Source: Gammaproteobacteria bacterium (GTDB taxonomy: Bacteria; Pseudomonadota; Gammaproteobacteria; Cardiobacteriales; Wohlfahrtiimonadaceae). Taken from it: 5,553 nucleotides of DNA. This document shows positions 1-5,553 of this stretch, in pieces. Every line of letters starts with the position of its first letter. Position 1 is the first letter of the stretch. A program made the position numbers and the translations under genes. The notes below the pieces were generated by a model. That model did no database searches and was not told the origin of the DNA. It saw nothing but the letters and a program-made list of their open reading frames with translations. The stretch is from the NCBI GenBank assembly GCA_003864535.1, contig BHEQ01000141.1:1-5553 (forward strand). The letters are read 5' to 3'.

Positions 1-46
1 AGATAATACAGATGAACGAGAACTCTCTCAAATACAGCAAGATCAA

Positions 47-1195
47 GTGCCGCAAGCAAGGTTAAGCTTCGAGGTAAATGATAAATTAAGCTCTTTTAAA
101 AAAGATAGCTTAGGTAAAATAAATTTATTTGGGTTAACTAAGCAGCACTTAGGCGAGCTTTTCGCAGCTATTGGTGAAAAGCCATATCGCACGATACAAA
201 TCATGAAATGGATATATCATCGTGGCGTGCTTGATTTTGATCTAATGTCTGATGTTTCAAAAGTTATGCGCGATAAATTAAAAGATATTGCAAGCTTAGC
301 GCTTCCAAAAGTAATTTTGGATCAACCATCACTAGATGGGACGCATAAATGGCTGATCCAAATGGACTCAGGCAATTCAATTGAAATGGTATTTATCCCC
401 GAGGATGATCGAGGTACTTTATGTATCTCATCCCAGATAGGATGCGCATTAGAGTGCAGTTTTTGTGCAACAGCGCGGCAAGGATTTAATCGCAATTTAA
501 GTGCCGCTGAAATGATTGGGCAGTTGATGCTCGCTAAACAAATATTAGGCGAATATGCGATAGAGGATCGAACGGCAACAGATAGAATTGTGACAAATGT
601 TGTTTGGATGGGAATGGGTGAACCATTGTTAAATTTTAATAATGTTGTGACTTCGATCAATATTATGTTAGATGACTTTGGTTTTGGGCTTTCCAAACGG
701 CGCGTAACTTTATCAACTTCAGGGGTTGTGCCTGCTATATTGCGCCTTAAAGAGGAGGTTGATGTTTCTTTAGCAATCTCATTGCATGCTCCGTATGATA
801 TGTTAAGAGACCAATTAGTGCCGATCAATAAAAAATATCCAATAGCCACGCTTCTAGATGCCTGTAGAGCCTATATTGATGATAAACCACACCGTAAAAT
901 CACATGGGAATATGTGATGCTCGAAGGAATTAATGATAAAGATGAGGATGCGCATGCGCTAGCAAATTTAATTCGTGAAATTCCAGGAAAAGTAAATCTA
1001 ATCCCATTTAATCCTTTCCCAGAATCACAATACAAAAGATCTTCTAATAATAGAATCAATAGCTTTAGACAGATTTTAATGAAATATAATTTAATAACTG
1101 TAACCCGAAAAACACGTGGGGAAGATATTGACGCTGCTTGTGGACAATTAGCTGGAAAAGTATTTGACAAGACTAAACGTGTGAATAGTTTATAA
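47..1195 (+). CDS. rlmN: Dual-specificity RNA methyltransferase RlmN (start uncertain)
   Basis: Cytoplasmic radical-SAM enzyme that puts a methyl group on C2 of adenosine 2503 in 23S rRNA and, in the family, adenosine 37 of some tRNAs. The 382-residue protein matches the family's usual length (E. coli 384). Seen in the sequence: an N-terminal accessory domain beginning at KINLFGL (24-30) and GEKPYR (43-48); the 4Fe-4S motif CxxxCxxC at C133, C137, C140; C126, equivalent to E. coli C118; E113, equivalent to E105; the SAM-binding GMGEPL (189-194); and C365 in DAACGQLAG, equivalent to the methyl-carrying C355. All key residues are present, so it should be active. The GTG start gives a normal N-terminus but has no clear Shine-Dalgarno, and the frame stays open to base 2 with no other start codon, so the true start could lie left of the window. 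The gene heads the cluster; pilW follows after 50 bases. Confidence 0.95.
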   Translation: MPQARLSFEVNDKLSSFKKDSLGKINLFGLTKQHLGELFAAIGEKPYRTIQIMKWIYHRGVLDFDLMSDVSKVMRDKLKDIASLALPKVILDQPSLDGTHKWLIQMDSGNSIEMVFIPEDDRGTLCISSQIGCALECSFCATARQGFNRNLSAAEMIGQLMLAKQILGEYAIEDRTATDRIVTNVVWMGMGEPLLNFNNVVTSINIMLDDFGFGLSKRRVTLSTSGVVPAILRLKEEVDVSLAISLHAPYDMLRDQLVPINKKYPIATLLDACRAYIDDKPHRKITWEYVMLEGINDKDEDAHALANLIREIPGKVNLIPFNPFPESQYKRSSNNRINSFRQILMKYNLITVTRKTRGEDIDAACGQLAGKVFDKTKRVNSL

Positions 1196-1233
1196 ATTAG
1201 TTATTATGCAGGACTGATTAACTCTAAATCTTT

Positions 1234-1240
1234 AAAGAGG
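1234..1240 (+). promoter_or_regulatory. Shine-Dalgarno of pilW, decides its start
   Basis: AAAGAGG ends five bases before the ATG at 1246, a normal spacing. An in-frame GTG at 1240 would add two residues but overlaps the last G of this site, which would leave that start without a ribosome binding site. This favours the ATG at 1246. Confidence 0.7.
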
Positions 1241-1245
1241 TGAGT

Positions 1246-2028
1246 ATGCAACCTACTCTATTGTGTAAGAAATTGTGTAAGAAAATTTTAATTATAGTGT
1301 GTATAAGCGCCTTGCTAGCTGGCTGTGAGACAATTGTAGTTAGGGACGATGCTCCAAGTATCAACAAGAAGCGCGTCGCACCTAAAAACTCTGATAAAAT
1401 AATAACTGAAAGTGAGCTTGATAATTCAGCTAGTGCAAACTATCAAATGGCGTATAGCTATTACTCTTCCAAAGAGTTTGATGCTGCATTTGAAAAAATC
1501 CAACTTGTTTTAAAAAGATATCCAAAATTCCCGAATGCTTATAATTTATTAGGTTTATTAGAGCAAGGTCGAGGGCGTATTGACGCTGCATCGGCTAACT
1601 TTAAAAAGGCATTTGAGCTAAATCCACTTTTGGCAGAGGCATATAGCAATTATTCACGTATTGCCTGCAGTGGTGGAACTCTAGATACAGTCGCAGCTTC
1701 AGGTAAAGGTAATACTCAAGCAGGATTATATACCGCATCTGCTGAATGCTCACTTAGAAATGGGGCCTATCCAGCTGCACTTGCAAGCCTTGAGACGGCG
1801 AATAGAATTAATCCAAATTACGGTCAAGCTTACTTCATAAAAGCAATTGTGCTCGGTCAAACTAACAATTGGTCAGGGGCAGAAACTGCTTTAGATCAAT
1901 ATCATAATATAAATGGATATACGAATAATAGTCTTGGTTTAGGCTTGGAATTAGGCAGACGTTCGGGTAGTCCTGCAATGCTACAAAAATACCAAGCAGC
2001 ATCAAACCAATTCCTTGGGGTAAACTAA
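1246..2028 (+). CDS. pilW: Type IV pilus TPR lipoprotein PilW/PilF (secretin pilotin)
   Basis: Family role: an outer-membrane lipoprotein (PilF in Pseudomonas, PilW in Neisseria and others) needed for placing and oligomerising the PilQ secretin and for pilus stability. The 260-residue protein begins with a lysine-rich stretch, a hydrophobic segment (14-24) and a lipobox LAGC with C27 as the lipidated cysteine; the +2 residue is Glu, not Asp, which fits outer-membrane sorting. TPR units are visible at about 62-94, 96-128, 160-192 and 193-225, with alternating small and aromatic residues and closing NP at 126-127 and 189-190. The stretch 129-158 corresponds to the usual third repeat but is degenerate, with a Gly/Ser-rich segment. 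The C-terminal pattern DQYHNINGY then LGLGLELGR matches the family's last repeat. It lies between rlmN and rodZ, its standard place. The stop is one base before the rodZ start. Whether the cell makes pili cannot be seen here; the symbol pilF is also used. Confidence 0.87.
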   Translation: MQPTLLCKKLCKKILIIVCISALLAGCETIVVRDDAPSINKKRVAPKNSDKIITESELDNSASANYQMAYSYYSSKEFDAAFEKIQLVLKRYPKFPNAYNLLGLLEQGRGRIDAASANFKKAFELNPLLAEAYSNYSRIACSGGTLDTVAASGKGNTQAGLYTASAECSLRNGAYPAALASLETANRINPNYGQAYFIKAIVLGQTNNWSGAETALDQYHNINGYTNNSLGLGLELGRRSGSPAMLQKYQAASNQFLGVN

Positions 2029-2029
2029 G

Positions 2030-2947
2030 GTGAAAATTGAGATACCTGATTTATCAATTGGGGAGCAGCTTTTTAAAGCACGAACCGAGCAGGATATGCT
2101 TATTTCCCAAGTGTCTCGGGCGCTTAATGTTAGCCCAGCTATTTTGATTGCGCTTGAAAAAAATGAGTTTGATAAAGCAGGGGCAATGGTTTATGTACGT
2201 GGCTACCTTAAGCGTTATGCTCAGTTTTTAAGTTTAGATAGCGATGCTTTAGATTATAGATTAAAAAATGTTAATACAGGGCTTGTAGATCCTAAAATTA
2301 TTGTTATCCCCAAAGTAGAGCCTAAGCCGTATTTGTTTTATTATGGCGTTACCCTTGTGGCAAGCGTGCTTGGTATTTGTGTCTGGTATTTTTGGTATCA
2401 GGGCTATAATTTGAATGATAGCGCACCTAAATCCCTAGAAAATATTCAGCAAAATGCAAATAGCAATAATATAAATAATGATAACAATAACAACAACAAT
2501 AACAATAATAATATCAATGTTCCTGTTGATTTTGCTAAGCAGACTACCGCTGAAAATCAAATAGCTAATCCTACTTTAAATAATGAACTACCATTAGTTC
2601 TTAAAGAGCCACTAAATACACCAGATTTAACCGAAATTGTGCGCCAAAATGAGAAATATAATAACTCTAATAGCTTGAATAAAGGTTTACTAGTTATCAC
2701 TGTTGATGGGGATAATTGGACTGAGATTCGGGATCAAACAGGCAAGAGAATCCTATTTGAAACTTTACGCGCAGGCAAAACTTATACAATTGAGGGCACT
2801 CCACCTTATACGATAAAATTTGGCGACTCCAAAACAGTAACGAGTATGATTTATAATAATGAGGATTTTGTTGAGAAACTTATTAAGTCATCAGAAAGAT
2901 TAACGGTACGGCGTATCGTTATTGGCGAAAAAACAGAAAACAATTAA
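2030..2947 (+). CDS. rodZ: Cytoskeleton/cell-shape protein RodZ (HTH, TM, DUF4115)
   Basis: Bitopic inner-membrane protein that links the actin-like MreB filament to the peptidoglycan elongation complex and so sets rod shape. The 305 residues show an N-terminal HTH_25 domain at about 9-72 (IGEQLFKARTEQ, then VSRALNVSPAILIALE and YVRGYLKRYAQFL), which in the family binds MreB and not primarily DNA; one transmembrane segment at about 101-123; a polar linker with ten consecutive Asn at 152-161; and a periplasmic C-terminal beta domain (DUF4115-like) at about 219-300, with W230, F243 and GTPPYTIKFGD. The usual Gly-Asn-Ala of this domain reads Gly-Asp-Ser here. E. coli RodZ has 337 residues, the difference lying mainly in the linker. 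The GTG start is one base after the pilW stop, with GGGG nine bases upstream, so translation may be coupled. The next in-frame ATG would remove the first HTH helix and is therefore unlikely. Confidence 0.88.
   Translation: MKIEIPDLSIGEQLFKARTEQDMLISQVSRALNVSPAILIALEKNEFDKAGAMVYVRGYLKRYAQFLSLDSDALDYRLKNVNTGLVDPKIIVIPKVEPKPYLFYYGVTLVASVLGICVWYFWYQGYNLNDSAPKSLENIQQNANSNNINNDNNNNNNNNNNINVPVDFAKQTTAENQIANPTLNNELPLVLKEPLNTPDLTEIVRQNEKYNNSNSLNKGLLVITVDGDNWTEIRDQTGKRILFETLRAGKTYTIEGTPPYTIKFGDSKTVTSMIYNNEDFVEKLIKSSERLTVRRIVIGEKTENN
2465..2517 (+). repeat. AAY trinucleotide tract encoding poly-Asn in rodZ
   Basis: A run of AAT and AAC codons, broken only by ATA, GAT and ATC; the core at 2483-2512 is ten Asn codons in a row with mixed AAT and AAC. 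It codes for the linker between the membrane segment and the periplasmic domain of RodZ. Changes by whole codons would alter linker length without shifting the frame. Mixed codons make it less prone to slippage than a pure repeat. Confidence 0.8.
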
Positions 2948-2954
2948 AAAATTT

Positions 2955-2961
2955 AAAAGAG
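2955..2961 (+). promoter_or_regulatory. Shine-Dalgarno of hisS, decides its start
   Basis: AAAAGAG eight bases before the ATG at 2970. The open frame continues upstream to a TTG at 2922 inside rodZ, but that extension is lysine-rich, has no counterpart in HisRS proteins, and would bypass this site. Confidence 0.6.
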
Positions 2962-2969
2962 TGGTAATT

Positions 2970-4247
2970 ATGAGTAAAAAGATTCAATCCCTGAAAGGCA
3001 TGGATGATTGGCTACCTGAAAGAAGCGGATTATGGCAAACAATAGAACGCCACTTACGTGAAATATTTATAGAATATAATTATAAGGAAATTCGCCCAAA
3101 TCTTTTAGAATCCACACGCTTATTTAATCGATCGATAGGTGAGGTTACGGATATTGTTGAAAAAGAAATGTATACCTTTATCGATAAAGATGGTGAGAGT
3201 GTTACTTTAAGACCTGAGGGTACCGCTGGAATCGTGCGTGCTGGGATTGAGCATGGCTTGTTTTATCATCAAATTCAAAAGCTGTGGCATATAGGACCTA
3301 TGTTTCGGCATGAAAAAAAGCAACTTGGGCGTTATCGCCAGTTCCATCAAGCTGATGTTGAAGTATTTGGGGTAGAAGGTCCTGAGATTGATGCTGAAAT
3401 TCTAGCAATGACCTATCGTTTATGGCAGCGTTTAGGGCTTGCTGATGTGATTGCATTGGAATTAAATTCAATGGGAGAAGCTGAGTCGCGACAAGCGCAT
3501 AAAGCAGCCCTCCTTGCTTATTTTGATGAGCATAAGGAACTGCTTGATGAAGATAGCATTCGGCGCTTGAGCACAAATCCTTTACGTATTTTAGATTCTA
3601 AAAATCCAGCAATGATATCCATGCTTGAAAATGCACCAACTTTGATTGATTATTTGGATGAGTCTTCAAAAGATCACTTTGATGGAGTTTGCAAGCGTTT
3701 AGATGCGCTAAATATCCCCTATACAATTAATCATCGAATTGTGAGAGGAATGGATTATTATACGCGAACTGTGTTTGAGTGGGTTACGACTAAATTAGGC
3801 TCACAAGGTACTATTTGTGGTGGTGGACGCTATGATGGCATGGTTGAATCATTAGGCGGACATAAAACACCAGCAATTGGTTTTGGGCTCGGGATTGAAC
3901 GCTTAATGCTACTTTACGAGGCTTGTCAATTACCTATTGATAATATAAGCCCGCATATTTATCTAGTTAGCCTAGGTGAACAAGCTGAGATTGAGGGCTT
4001 AAAAATAACAGAGCAATTGCGCTCACAAATACCAAACTTAAGATTGATGCAAAATATTGGGGCAGGTAAAATGAAAGCTCAAATGAAACGTGCAGATGAT
4101 TGTGGGGCGGGTTTTGCATTAATTATTGGAGAAAATGAATTAATAGCGCAAGAATATACTCTAAAAGAATTACGGAAAGAAGGCTTGCAAAGCACTCTTT
4201 CTAGTGTAGATTTAATAACTTACCTTAAGGCTGCGCTAGTAATATAG
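2970..4247 (+). CDS. hisS: Histidine--tRNA ligase (HisRS)
   Basis: Cytoplasmic class II aminoacyl-tRNA synthetase that charges tRNA-His with histidine using ATP, acting as a homodimer. The ATG gives 425 residues, against 424 in E. coli, beginning KIQSLKGMDDWLP as the family does. Seen: TLRPEGTAGIVRA (79-91), with the Glu that contacts histidine; class II motif 2, GPMFRHEKKQLGRYRQFHQ (109-127), with R113; the HisRS signatures LVRGMDYY-like VRGMDYYTRTVFEW (258-271), with R259, and CGGGRYDGMVESLGG (283-297); and motif 3, PAIGFGLGIERL (301-312). The C-terminal anticodon-binding domain covers about 328-420 and includes IGENEL (386-391). All catalytic motifs are intact. The gene follows rodZ after 22 bases and is probably cotranscribed with it; in E. 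coli ispG sits between these two, and it is absent here. No rho-independent terminator is evident after the stop. Confidence 0.98.
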   Translation: MSKKIQSLKGMDDWLPERSGLWQTIERHLREIFIEYNYKEIRPNLLESTRLFNRSIGEVTDIVEKEMYTFIDKDGESVTLRPEGTAGIVRAGIEHGLFYHQIQKLWHIGPMFRHEKKQLGRYRQFHQADVEVFGVEGPEIDAEILAMTYRLWQRLGLADVIALELNSMGEAESRQAHKAALLAYFDEHKELLDEDSIRRLSTNPLRILDSKNPAMISMLENAPTLIDYLDESSKDHFDGVCKRLDALNIPYTINHRIVRGMDYYTRTVFEWVTTKLGSQGTICGGGRYDGMVESLGGHKTPAIGFGLGIERLMLLYEACQLPIDNISPHIYLVSLGEQAEIEGLKITEQLRSQIPNLRLMQNIGAGKMKAQMKRADDCGAGFALIIGENELIAQEYTLKELRKEGLQSTLSSVDLITYLKAALVI

Positions 4248-4273
4248 AATTTACGATAGAATTAAGTGTTTTT

Positions 4274-4282
4274 TGTTACAAT
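4274..4282 (+). promoter_or_regulatory. Putative extended -10 promoter for yfgM(-bamB)
   Basis: TG-T-TACAAT fits the extended -10 pattern TGnTATAAT of sigma-70 promoters with one mismatch. No good -35 box lies 16-18 bases upstream; TTACGA at 4251-4256 is 20 bases away. Transcription would begin near 4289, leaving an untranslated leader of about 158 bases before yfgM. It would let yfgM and perhaps bamB be expressed apart from hisS. Inferred from pattern only. Confidence 0.45.
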
Positions 4283-4288
4283 ACGCGA

Positions 4289-4447
4289 TTGCTTACATAC
4301 TTAACTTACGGGGACTTCTATAAATTAGATTTTTCAAGGCTTGCGATATTATTAATAATATAGTGTAACGCAGAAAAATATATTCATAGATGTGTCCCAG
4401 ATGTTCCCCTATATTAATTGGTATAGATTTCAAATTAAGAGGTTCTT
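4289..4447 (+). promoter_or_regulatory. Possibly structured leader upstream of yfgM
   Basis: The 200-base hisS-yfgM gap has no credible gene. Within it, GGGAC (4311-4315) and TCTAT (4317-4321) can pair with ATAGA (4386-4390) and GTCCC (4394-4398), forming an interrupted stem that encloses a second element: TGCG (4342-4345) with CGCA (4369-4372) around a 16-base palindrome. GGGGA (4310-4314) could alternatively pair with TCCCC (4405-4409), so two folds may compete. I recognise no known riboswitch or leader family, and short pairings arise by chance in sequence this AT-rich. The leader ends in a strong Shine-Dalgarno, AAGAGG (4437-4442), five bases before the yfgM ATG. Confidence 0.25.
4346..4361. 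repeat. 16-bp perfect AT palindrome
   Basis: ATATTATTAATAATAT equals its own reverse complement. It lies mid-gap between hisS and yfgM. It could be the tip of an RNA hairpin or a binding site for a dimeric protein, or mere AT-rich chance; no regulator family is suggested by the sequence. Confidence 0.6.
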
Positions 4448-5104
4448 ATGGAACATTACGAAACAGACGAACAGCGTGGCGAAGCCTTCAAAAACTGGCT
4501 TTTAAAAAACTCTGGAGTGGTTCTTTTAGGGGTTGCAATCGGCATCGGTGGTATTTATGCGAGCAACCACTTTCGGGATAAAAACACCAAGAGCGCATCT
4601 CTTAATGGGGAGGTCTTTGGGCAACTTTTAAAAGCATCAGAACAAAATGACTCATCCAAAATGGATCAACTTGCAGCAAGCTTTAAAAATACTAAAGATG
4701 ATGCAGGCTACTGGGATTTAACGCAATTAAACTTAGCAAAGCTTAAGCTTGAACAAGGTCATTTGGGTGATGCTATCGTAACTTTAAAAGCACTTGCAAG
4801 TGGCAGTGTTGATACAAGCATTCAAGCTTTAGCTCAATACCGAATTGGCTTAATTTATTTTGAGCAAAACAAAGCAGTTGAAGCTTTAAGCAGCTTATCT
4901 CTTATTAATGTAAAAAGTTTTCAAGGCATACGCAAAGAGCTAGAAGGGGATATTTATCTAAGCCAAGCTAAAGTTACCGAAGCGATAGATGCTTTTAAAA
5001 TGGCAAAAAATCTAGGCAATACAAGTGCGCTCTTAAAAATAAAGTTTGCTAACTTAGGGCTTGATTTTTTAGAAAATGACAATAAGATAGTATTATCAGA
5101 GTAA
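4448..5104 (+). CDS. yfgM: YfgM/YfgL-locus periplasmic TPR protein, Sec translocon associated
   Basis: Inner-membrane anchored periplasmic protein; in E. coli YfgM joins the SecYEG translocon with the chaperone PpiD and helps deliver envelope proteins to periplasmic chaperones. The 218 residues (E. coli 206) show a short acidic cytoplasmic N-terminus, MEHYETDEQRGEAFKNWLLK, matching the family start; one membrane segment at about 22-38 (GVVLLGVAIGIGGIYAS); and a periplasmic alpha-helical TPR_21-like domain from about 50 to 207, with Ala/Leu-rich helix pairs and a late LKIKFANL (196-203), like the MQMKINNL of the enteric protein. There is no lipobox or cleavage site, so the N-terminal helix should stay as an anchor. 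The start is fixed by AAGAGG five bases upstream. Its place between hisS and bamB is the family's standard context, though the gaps on both sides (200 and 150 bases) are unusually long compared with the compact E. coli arrangement. Confidence 0.88.
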   Translation: MEHYETDEQRGEAFKNWLLKNSGVVLLGVAIGIGGIYASNHFRDKNTKSASLNGEVFGQLLKASEQNDSSKMDQLAASFKNTKDDAGYWDLTQLNLAKLKLEQGHLGDAIVTLKALASGSVDTSIQALAQYRIGLIYFEQNKAVEALSSLSLINVKSFQGIRKELEGDIYLSQAKVTEAIDAFKMAKNLGNTSALLKIKFANLGLDFLENDNKIVLSE

Positions 5105-5160
5105 ATTTATTAAGTTAAGCTATTAAAGTAAGTTATTAAATTAGATTAGATTAAATATAA

Positions 5161-5205
5161 ATATATATAACATAAATATATGCAACATAAACACATACAA
5201 CATTA
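5161..5205 (+). repeat. Three tandem imperfect 15-bp repeats
   Basis: Units at 5161-5175 (ATATATATAACATAA), 5176-5190 (ATATATGCAACATAA) and 5191-5205 (ACACATACAACATTA) share the core AACATAA/AACATTA at an exact 15-base spacing (5169, 5184, 5199). The first two differ at two positions. Possibly a slippage product; the spacing is not a whole number of B-DNA helical turns. Confidence 0.65.
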
Positions 5206-5206
5206 G

Positions 5207-5234
5207 TTTATATATAAATATTTATATATAAATA
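5207..5234. repeat. 14-bp perfect tandem duplication forming a 26-bp palindrome
   Basis: TTTATATATAAATA occurs twice back to back (5207-5220 and 5221-5234). Bases 5207-5232 are also a perfect 26-base palindrome centred between 5219 and 5220. It ends 20 bases before the bamB ATG, so in RNA it could form an all-AU hairpin just upstream of the ribosome binding site, and in DNA an easily melted stretch. Confidence 0.75.
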
Positions 5235-5254
5235 CTGAGAAATAATAGGTAAAT

Positions 5255-5553
5255 ATGAAATTTTTTTCTAGTCAAAAAACAATATTGGTTCTGTTTTGTT
5301 TATCCACATTAGCTGCGTGTAATAGCTCTTTTATATTGGGAAAGGATAATTCTGTTCCACCTACCTCCTTAACTGAGATAAAAAATACAACGGCGGTTAA
5401 CTTAGACTGGAAAGCCTCTATAGGTTCGGGAAAGAGCCAAAATCGTTTAGTACCTGCGCTATCAGATGATAAAATTGTTGCTGCAGATCAAAATGGCAAT
5501 ATCGTTGCTCTAAATCAAGCAGGGAAGCGCTTATGGAGTGCCAGTATTGGACG
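5255..5553 (+). CDS. bamB: Outer membrane assembly lipoprotein BamB (5' part, cut by window edge)
   Basis: BamB (formerly YfgL) is a periplasm-facing outer-membrane lipoprotein, an eight-bladed beta-propeller that binds BamA and promotes beta-barrel insertion. The first 99 residues are in the window. Seen: a signal peptide with Lys and a hydrophobic core (9-19), the lipobox LAAC with C22 as the lipidated cysteine and Asn at +2, a Ser/Thr/Pro-rich tether (23-48), then the first propeller strands: LDWKASIGSGKSQNRLVPAL like the enteric TAWSTSVGSG, and DDKIVAADQNGNIVALNQAGKRLWSASIG with the PQQ-repeat-type pattern of A-D-x-x-G-x-(I/V)-x-A-L-N ending in W. The start ATG has a weak AGG (5247-5249) five bases upstream. 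The full protein is expected to be about 380-400 residues, so roughly three quarters lies beyond the edge. It follows yfgM, the usual neighbour, and der would be expected next. Confidence 0.93.
   Translation, partial: MKFFSSQKTILVLFCLSTLAACNSSFILGKDNSVPPTSLTEIKNTTAVNLDWKASIGSGKSQNRLVPALSDDKIVAADQNGNIVALNQAGKRLWSASIG

Larger units (their letters stand above)
5105..5254. other. AT-rich repeat-filled spacer between yfgM and bamB
   Basis: A 150-base spacer with 21 G or C, about 14 % GC, well below the flanking genes. It contains low-complexity TTAAGTTA/ATTAGATTAGATTAAA sequence, three 15-base repeats and a 14-base tandem duplication, described separately. Several TATAAA-like hexamers could serve as -10 boxes, so no single promoter can be singled out, and I see no GC-rich hairpin that would terminate transcription. 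No coding potential is evident. Confidence 0.7.

Noticed and set aside
3..65. Possible 3' end of an upstream gene in the frame ending with TAA at 63-65
   Set aside because: About twenty residues of low information, not like the Ndk C-terminus often found upstream of rlmN, and it would overlap the rlmN start; too short to support.
322..849. Minus-strand open frame of 175 codons inside rlmN
   Set aside because: Antisense to conserved RlmN motifs, and the product resembles no protein family; a shadow frame.
871..1170. Minus-strand open frame of 99 codons inside rlmN
   Set aside because: Antisense to the conserved C-terminal part of RlmN; no recognisable domain.
1164..1196. Perfect TTGACA followed by TATAAA at the end of rlmN, as a promoter for pilW
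   Set aside because: The gap between boxes is 21 bases, hexamers at normal spacing match poorly, and TTTGACAAG encodes the conserved Phe-Asp-Lys of RlmN.
2922..2969. TTG-initiated extension of hisS into the rodZ end
   Set aside because: The extra 16 residues are not found in HisRS proteins, and the ATG at 2970 has its own Shine-Dalgarno and the canonical N-terminus.
3298..3576. Minus-strand open frame of 92 codons inside hisS
   Set aside because: Antisense to HisRS motif 2 and the following region; a shadow frame.
4224..4274. Rho-independent terminator after hisS (CTTAA with TTAAG, then six T)
   Set aside because: Only five AT-rich pairs with a loop of over 30 bases; too weak for an intrinsic terminator.
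4419..4427. Second extended -10-like element TGGTATAGA just before yfgM
   Set aside because: Transcription would start around 4434, leaving barely room for the Shine-Dalgarno; no -35 box. Kept as a weak alternative only.
4390..4581. 63-codon plus-strand frame beginning MCPRCSP upstream of yfgM
   Set aside because: The CPRC start looks like a zinc knuckle, but the frame overlaps the well supported yfgM start for most of its length, has no ribosome binding site, and ends with no recognisable fold.
5161..5234. CRISPR-like array
   Set aside because: Units are 14-15 bases, directly abutting with no spacers, and nearly pure AT; a tandem repeat, not a CRISPR.

Overview
The window carries a low-GC, collinear, all-plus-strand block of housekeeping and envelope genes from a gammaproteobacterium. 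The order rlmN, pilW/pilF, rodZ, hisS, yfgM, bamB is the classic gammaproteobacterial cluster; in E. coli the fuller order is rlmN-pilF-rodZ-ispG-hisS-yfgM-bamB-der. Every gene is recognisable from its motifs. The AT-rich sequence and the TPR lipoprotein of the type IV pilus type fit a low-GC gammaproteobacterium outside the classic enteric group, but I cannot name the genus from the sequence alone.

Layout. rlmN (47-1195; its frame is open to the left edge, so the start is not certain) encodes the radical-SAM methyltransferase of 23S rRNA A2503 and tRNA A37. After 50 bases comes pilW/pilF (1246-2028), a TPR lipoprotein that assists outer-membrane secretin assembly for type IV pili. One base later rodZ begins (2030-2947), a cytoplasmic HTH / transmembrane / periplasmic protein of the MreB elongation machinery with an unusual run of ten asparagines in its linker. 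hisS (2970-4247), histidyl-tRNA synthetase, follows after 22 bases with no ispG between. The first four genes look like one transcription unit. A 200-base gap then holds a plausible extended -10 promoter (4274-4282) and a possibly folded leader before yfgM (4448-5104), an inner-membrane anchored periplasmic TPR protein. A 150-base gap of about 14 % GC, built of short tandem and palindromic AT repeats, separates yfgM from bamB, whose first 99 codons (5255-5553) run off the right edge.

How the genes work together: rlmN and hisS serve translation (ribosome and tRNA maturation, tRNA charging). pilW, rodZ, yfgM and bamB serve the envelope (secretin piloting, rod-shape cell-wall synthesis, Sec-linked periplasmic folding, outer-membrane beta-barrel assembly). 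I see no mobile element, CRISPR array, tRNA, rRNA or phage gene, and no credible sign of a new multigene system. The points most worth checking are the missing ispG, the long structured gap before yfgM, the repeat-rich gap before bamB, and the asparagine tract in RodZ.
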